Under the pieces are notes generated by a model. The model saw nothing but the letters and a program-made list of their open reading frames with translations, did no database searches and was not told where the DNA came from. A DNA stretch of 64,000 bases. It comes from Anoplolepis gracilipes (Eukaryota; Arthropoda; Insecta; Hymenoptera; Formicidae). Every line of letters starts with the position of its first letter. Position 1 is the first letter of the stretch. The stretch lies in assembly GCF_047496725.1 (NCBI RefSeq), contig NC_132979.1, positions 7,580,501 through 7,644,500 of the forward strand, given 5' to 3'. Positions 51,901 to 60,258 of this stretch are shown here, piece after piece. The position numbers and the translations under genes are program-made.

Positions 51901-54900
51901 AAATAAATTTTTCCTACGCGAGAAAGAAAAAAAAAAAAACAAAACTATTCCAACCTTTTATCGAGAAAGGAATAAAAATAATTGATCACGCACCGATTCT
52001 CCTCTCTTTGCTGCAGATGCAGCGGGTGCGGCCGGTGGTGGGACGGGGGCGGGGAACGTGGAACAAGTTGAGAATGTGTCCGATACGGAGGCGCGGAAGC
52101 AGGTAATGTCACCAATTGTTGATCATTTCGTGGCGTTGCAGGCCGACTTTCAAAAGCAACTGGCGGCCCTCAGAGAACTGACCGATAACTGGCGACACGA
52201 GAAAGATCCCCCGAATAATAAACTGGGTAATAATAAGTCCGATAATGTGTACGACCGCGCTGACGATGGTAATAGCACTGTTCTAATCGATGCAAATCTG
52301 GTCCCAAGGGCCGAGCAACAAGCGCCCGAGGCCGTAGCGATGCCGGGCGATCTTGTTGTTACGCGGCAAAGACAGGCAACCGTAGATTCGCGCTCAGAGT
52401 TGAACGCTGCGAAACTGTCCGACGAGCACCTGGACCAAGTGGATGCCGCGTCGCACATCGAAATTCCTGCGGCAACCACGAGGATCGATGATCTCGCGGG
52501 AGAGAACGCGACAGAGTCGACACTCGCGCCCGAAAACTCCTCGGGAACCGACAGCGCCGATCGTTTGACGATCGGTGAAACGTCAACGATCGACGAGACT
52601 GTCGTACGAATGGCCGAATCATCCGATCCGCCGAGACTCGCCGACGAGGAAGGCGATGTCGACGCGAAGGAAGCGAGCGAGACGCGACCCGTCGATATCG
52701 ACCTTGCGATATCGATCAACGAAACGAATAAAGTGCCACCGAAAGAAGTAGAACAGAAGGGACTGTCGTCGAATAACGTTGAGGTCGAAGTGTCCTCCTC
52801 CTCGCCCGGAATTTCTGTGTCCGACACAACGGGCACGGAACCAGGTCAGTCCTCTTCTCCGCAAACTCGGAGTGCTCCCGAATTACTTGTTAATACGGCG
52901 AACAACGGGTCACTCGTTCAAGTTGAGAAGTCGACGGAATTGGACGAAACACTTGGCGTCTCTTCTCGGGATTCGAGTGCTCCTCGACAGGAGGCCGATA
53001 TATCACAGCAACAGCTGTCGCAAAATGACGTGCCGGAGCGATCCGATCAGCATATCACGAGGGAAGTTTCCGAGCAAAAGGACGAGTCGTCGCACGTCCT
53101 GGCGATGGAGGCTCTGATGTCCGCCGTGAGATCGCTGCCGGAGCAGTTTCTAACGCCCTTCATTACGGCGATGCAAGTCCTGTCGCCCAAGAAAGGTGAT
53201 GCCGATGTAACGACCGCTGATGTTCGAATTATGAACCGATTGAATACTTTACGCAGCACCAAGCCCGAAGAAGAAACAGCCGAGATGAGCGTCGACGAGA
53301 AGAAGTCTGCTCCGACAACCGGGGACGAAACTAACGAGTCGCTTCTTCCGCAGAAGAGTAGTGATAAACACGCGGGAGATCCCGTGAGAAAATCGAGCAA
53401 GATTATGAAGAAGGAGATCATCAGATCGTGCGAGCTTCCAGATTCTCGGATGGCAAAGTCCCGCTCGAGCGTTCCGGATATCAAACACCAGCAGCTGGAT
53501 GTCAGATCGGTAGGTAGCACGAGTACGGACGAGGCTAACATTTCGCAGACTAACATCGCGACGACGGATCTGACGTCCGGAACGTCTTCGGTAGACCTGG
53601 ACAAAGTTGCGGAAGAACCGCTGACTGAGAATGAAGCAACAACGTCAAACGTCGCGATAGCAGAACCGATGACGGCAACGGACATCGCCATACGTTCACG
53701 TAAGAATTCTTTAGAGATAATCAACGCGCCCGGGGGAAATGATAGCCGCCGGGGAAGAACCGCTGGAGGCGAGACCGTATCGACGGAAGGATCAGTGGAG
53801 GAGGCGTCTTCAGGTGAATCATCGAGTTTTCACGCGTTAACATCATCTGCGACACATAATCGATCCATCGTCCAAGCTCATCACGAGCTTACAGTCGCGT
53901 CCGACGACACGCTGATCGGTGCGTCATCATCATCATCACCATCAAGGGAAGCGAGCGACTCTTCCATCGCGCTTAAAGAAAAGCTTTCCGCCGATCACGC
54001 TCTCGCGATCATCGATCCGCTTCTAAAACACGGCTCGTCGCCAAATCCAATTTCATCCGCTTCTACGAACGACTCTAAAGACGCGGAGAGATCTGTCCCT
54101 CGAACACAATCGGCGGATATCCGCCGGAAAAATGCCACCGCCCGCGACTCTCAGGCCGATCATTCGCGCGAAATGACACACGCTACTAATTCGGAATCCA
54201 TAAATAAACGAGATATTAACAATACGCAGCAACTAAAACGATACATCGCGAGCGATTCATCCCATGCTACCCCATCGGCTTCGCCAGCTTCGTCAGCCGC
54301 GAAAATTCCCGACGCGAAATCACCGTCCGTCGAAATACTCGATAATCTCGAAACGACGTTGCGTCAGGATAAAAATGATACAAAGCCGAGCGTCTCGAAG
54401 GATGCGGTGCACGTTTCGGAAAAAGTAGAACAGACAATTTCGGTCACATATCACACTCCCGCGAGCTACGGGCAAGATGAAACCATGCTGAAAGGAACAG
54501 ACGTGCTCGTCGAGCCAAGTATGATCGACGATTTATCCATTACTCAATTACGAACCGACGAGAGTGTTCCACCGTCATTAACGGACTCTGCGATGAATTT
54601 TAATAATCCGGGAAAGGAGAGCACCGTCGTCCCGGTAAAACCTCACAGCTCGCTCAAGGATCCCGCGGACGATTTAATTCCAGACGGACCAACCGCTCCT
54701 ATAAATAATCAAGAAATAATTCAGCACGATCGCTTACGATCCTCCCCTTTGATCGACGCTTGTCGCAAAAGTACTTTGCATGCCGAAACGTCAAATGCCT
54801 CACGCGATTCTGAATCTTTGAAAGATGTGAAAATTTCAGACAAGGAGGTAGAACCTGTCGATATCTCTGAAACTTTAAAATGTCATACTGTCGACGAGGA

Positions 54901-57481
54901 CTCTATTGCAGGTACCAACTCACTCTCCGACGAAAATCTGCGCGATCGATTAATGAATGCGATTAATAACACGTCCGTTCCTGCCTCGAAGACGGACGAT
55001 AGCGTTTCGTGTCCCGGGGACGAGGTTTCTCGATCTCACGGCAAGCGAGACGCGCAAACGTCAAACTTCGCGACAGGCAGCATCTTACGCGCGCTTAAAA
55101 GTCTCAATACATTCTTCGCATCGCGAAGCGAGGAGAAACCCATCGGCCCGATCATCGTCGAGGATCCTATTACGACAAGTATCCCGGACGTGGCACCCGG
55201 CGTATCCGATACCTTTGAAATAAAGATATCGGAATCGCCCGTAATAACGGTGAATGATTGCGCGCCGATAAAAGACACCGCGGCGAATATCGTGGAAACG
55301 AATCGAATCGGCGATGATGTCGATAGAAACGGGACGCGAGAGAACGTTGATTCGTCCGGAAATGACGTTGGAACCGTCGGGTTTAACGAACCGGTTAGAT
55401 CAAAATTACCGAATAACGAGTCGTTGGAAAAGGCCACGAGACAGCCTCGTAAAAGCGTAATCGCCAAGCCGGTCGTAAAGGATAGGTCGGCCCTTAAAAA
55501 AATCGTCCGACGAAGAAAGTCGCCCGTTAAGGTGGTGAGAAGGTCGACCGGCGTACCCAGGAAGGGTTCACCGCGTAAAAGCACGAGCCCCAACAGTACG
55601 ACCGTCAGAAAAGCGAGGGCAACGGCCAGCGAGATTACCAGGACGTCGAATCGTGCGATGCGAAACAACGAGTCGCGAATTAAGGAATCCGTAAAATCGA
55701 CGTGCGCAGGTAAATTGGTCGCCAAGCTATCGGGCAAATCTATTAAGCCACCCTTAACCAACGCCGATCCGCGGAAAACCGCGGGGAACAACCAAATGAA
55801 TAAAAATGGCGAGAAACTTGGCACGTTTAATGCAGAGAAAACACTCGCGATCGATAATCCCGAACCGCGGACTAACGTGAAAAAATTGGAAAATTCTAAC
55901 GAAAACAGAAAACTCGAGTATTTTAAAATTAAAACGATCGATGTTAATCGGAATAGAAAAGCGGGAGTGGCAAAAAATATTAAAATGAATATTTCTGAGA
56001 AGCAAGAAGTAAAGGAGATTATAAATCACGAGACTGAAATGTCGAAAGATAATAAAATGCCTATAACGAAAGCACTATCGGCGGAAAAGGGGAATAATAA
56101 TTCGAAAGCTAAGGTATCTTCGCTGTCAAAGATACCCGTTTTGACGCGTCGAAAAATCGCGCGATCCACAAGTATCGTCCCGTCGAGCCCCTCTAAAATC
56201 AATTTAAACGACACGCTATTGTTAAAAAGCATATCGACCAAATTGCCGGTAGCGTCGCAAGCAATTTCGAAATTATCTTTAAAAGCCCAGGAAAAACCCA
56301 AGGTACCGTGTCCAGCAATCGCGCGGAAAGCCGATTCCAAGGATAATTCGAAGACGGATCGAATTGAATCTAGTAATGGCAAATTAAATCCAACGGGGAC
56401 GATTGAAATTATAGAAAATGCGAAAGACGAGCAGATTCTGGAGGGGAATCATGCTAAAACGGAGGCCGGGCAGCAAACCGAGGAGCTTGCGAAAGCTTTC
56501 GAATCGATACAATTGGAATTCACATTAGACGCAGAAAATTCGCAAGCGCCGGGCACGACGTATAACAACGATCTGTCGGCGAATTTTAACGAACAATCGG
56601 AAATCGAAAACCCAATCGAGGATAGCTCCGATGCCTTCAGCACCGATTCCGAGTATTCCGAGAGCGGCGAGGACACGGAAACGGCCAAGTACATCTCCGA
56701 TCATAACTCGGAATGCAATTCCGTCGACGAGGAGTTCACGGATGCGGAATTGTTGTTGGAGAAAACGCTAAACGAGATAAGGTCGGAAATATCGGAATCC
56801 GAAGAGGAACGGACGAGCGAGTCCGAGGAGGAGAGCGGCAGAGATATCACTTGTTCCTACGAAACAGAAAGCCACGATCGTGATTCCGTATTGTCCGAAG
56901 GTACAATCGATGAACGGCAGATTAAGTCAAGCGAGCTCGAAGACTCGACGGAGGAAGATATGTACGAGGAGCTACCGTCCGAGGGAGAGGAGACGAATAT
57001 ACAACACAAAGTCTCGGAGCAACAGCTCGTGAGCGAGGCCGTTAAAGAAGCCGGTGATACAATACACGAGGAAGTCGACGTTTCGAGAAGAGCGGAAAGT
57101 AATTCTGAAGTCGCGCGAGAGGATGATGAAGGGAATAATTTGGACCCATTGAAAGAAACTATCGTGGAAGCAATTCAGCCGGAAATAATCGCCGAGGGGA
57201 TCGATGAGGAGGCACCGAAACTTTCTCAAAACCTTGAAATCTCGGGTTCTAGCACCGCTGTAGCGAATTCCGCGACAGCGTTTTCAGCAAAGCTCGAGGA
57301 AAGTACGGATCCAAAGGGGATCGAGTCGAGGCTCGAAGATGCAAACAAAATCGTGCCAAGAGATCAGTCGACGACAGTCGTGCAGAATGATAAGACGAGG
57401 AAGGTGACGAAGGTGAGCGCGAAACAGACCAAGATAGGTCGAAGGGCGAGTACAGGCAGCAAAGAGGTGAAACTCGGGAGG

Positions 57482-57517
<36 letters not shown>

Positions 57518-60221
57518 ACGTCGAAGGGGGTGGATCGGGCGAGGGCGCCGAGGAAACGATTTTCCCTCGTAGCCAGTTGCATCCGTCGGTTCGAGGGCGA
57601 GGAGAGAACCGAAAGGACGCGCGTGGATAGCATCAGGCGCAAGAGACAGGGATCTCCCAGAACGGAGCGGGAGGTCAGTAGATGAGAATTGCCGCAAGTG
57701 ACGTGACATGACAACCCCTTAGTAGACGCCCTTGTTGCGCCGAAAGATCCTGCTCGCCGCGAGAATCGACTTTTTCCAACCGTTGACAGATCGATGTCTC
57801 GACAGACGACGGCTCGAAATGCTGATCGGGTGTCCCTTAATATACTTTTAATTGCGTGTTGATCGTTGATCACTTTGACTGCGACGAGAATTTTGTACGA
57901 TGTACATATGCTAACGCGAAGGTAAGTATCGTATCGCGACTAACTAAGTGTCTGTCGAGAAAGTTGGCGTTACGTGTGTCTTGTATAACATGTAATAGTA
58001 CTTGATTATTTAGGGGAAAGAGATGAGAGGTGAGATGTATTATCCTGGATGTTCCCTGTTCTACATATAAAGTATTTAAGATATCCTTCGTGCATAAACA
58101 TCGATTATATGAAAGTACGTCAATTAATTCTCTCGACTGTAAATTATTCAATTAGTTACTTCTTACCTTGATAATCTTAAACATGTCGAATAAAAGAGAG
58201 CTGATTTCTAGACGCTGATGCGATCCCTTGCTCTCTTATACATGATAAGATTTTAATATTCTCTCATTTTCAAAATATTTTTCATCTTCAAATATCTCTC
58301 TTCTTAAATATTTTCTTAATATTTTGTTTAATCTAACTTAATTATTCTTAGGTAGAAATAATTATTCGGTAATACTGACAGTAAGAAAGGAGAAACTAAT
58401 TAATTTTACTAATTCAATTCGTATACATTTGGGCAACAGAATATTTTATTTTTTATATTTACTATATTTTATATTCTTTCATAATAGATTTAAACCCTTA
58501 AATCTCAGGCTAATACAGAAATTTCTGCGCACCATTATTTCAAAGTGTCACGTTAAATTAAAACATTTATTTATAAGTGACCTATAAAATGTTTACAAAG
58601 GCCAAATCCCCAATCTTCCCAAGTCGAGATTTGTAAAACGAGAAACTAAAATTCTCTTTTTAAACAAGAGATGTGAAAATTATACGTGCCGATATTATGT
58701 TTGTCACGTGTGCAGAGAATAGCGCGTCGTCTCTTGGCGGAAGGTCGGGCGGCGAATTACGATGAGGCCGAGGTCGCCGCTAGTTTGCTCGCCCTCAAGT
58801 TCGGGGATGCCGAAGCGCTCCAGGCCGCGAAGGAGTGTTCCAGCGTGGAGTCTGCGCTCGCGTTCCTGCAGCAGGAGTGCGAGCTGTGCACCGGTCGTTT
58901 CGCCATGAGTCAAGTGAGTGTCGTCGAAACGAGGAACGTCCGGAAGAGGTCTTGAGAAAGCAAATTGTGAAAAGTATAAAGCTTGACAAAGTTTTTTAAC
59001 TCCAGAAAAGAAATAACAAGAATATGAAACTCGTTTCGAAATTCCAGTTTATTTAGATTAAGGTTGCACGAGATACCAAGATTAGTCTTAATATTATCTT
59101 GTCTCGAAATTCAACAGGATTCTTAATTAGTTATCGAGACTAAAATTGTCAAAATTATATATACAAACTTGAAAAATTTTATTTGATAAGTAAAAACTTT
59201 TTAGACAATTATAGAAAAAATAGTAAGAATCATCTTAAATTATATCATAAAGATTGTGTTAAACAAATATTTCAATTTTTAAATATTTATTTGTTCGGAA
59301 TTAGATAAAAGTTGTTGATAAAATTTAGACAAGAAGATTTTTCCTACAAAGATTCACTCGAGACCAAGACTAGGATTTAAGTTTTTTCGCAAAGTTGTCA
59401 TTATATTTATTACATAATTTCAGATGATATCAATGCTGAAGTGCGTACACCGTTGCTGCAACGAGTGCGCAAAGAATTACTTCACCATTCAAATTAGCGA
59501 CAGGAACATCACCGATGCCGTTTGTCCATTTTGCAAAGAGCCTAATCTCAAGGATGCCAGCGAGGATGAGGTGCTCGAATATTTTAGCAATCTGGATATA
59601 CAATTGAAGACCTTGCTGGACCCGCCGATCCACGAGCTTTTCCAGAGGAAGCTCAGAGATCGGACTTTGATGCAAGATCCAAACTTCAGATGGTGCATTC
59701 AGGTAACAAAATATTTTATTATTACAATCGTCTATTTTTATATCGAAATCTATCAAGATTATTGCGTCCGTTTCTTTAGTGTTCAAGTGGATTCTACGCC
59801 GATCCTGATCAGAAGCGTCTGATCTGTCCCGATTGCCGATCTGTCACCTGTGCCTTTTGCCGAAGACCGGTATGTTTTCTTGTTTATAATTAAAAGACAT
59901 AAATGCTTTGTTCTAACAGTCTCTCTTTTCAGTGGGAGAAACAACACGAGAGAATCTCGTGCGAGAAGTTTGCCGCCTGGAAGGACGAGAACGATCCTGA
60001 CAATCAAGCTGCAGGTTTGGCCAAACATCTCGCTGATAATGGCATCGACTGTCCAAAGTGCAAATTTCGTTATTCGTTATCTCGAGGAGGTAATAATGCA
60101 ATAACTTATTACACCCTGACTCTATTACAAATATGATTAATCTATATCTTTCTTCGATGAAATTTAATCATTTCATTGAGGTGATTCTATGATTTGCGTA
60201 ATTACATAATATTAAAATTAA

Positions 60222-60258
<37 letters not shown>

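Noticed and set aside
52150..52836. 228-codon minus-strand frame
   Set aside because: Antisense shadow of the Ser/Asp-rich LUBEL exon 13.
55036..55824. 262-codon minus-strand frame
   Set aside because: Shadow of LUBEL exon 13 on the opposite strand; no splice or start context.
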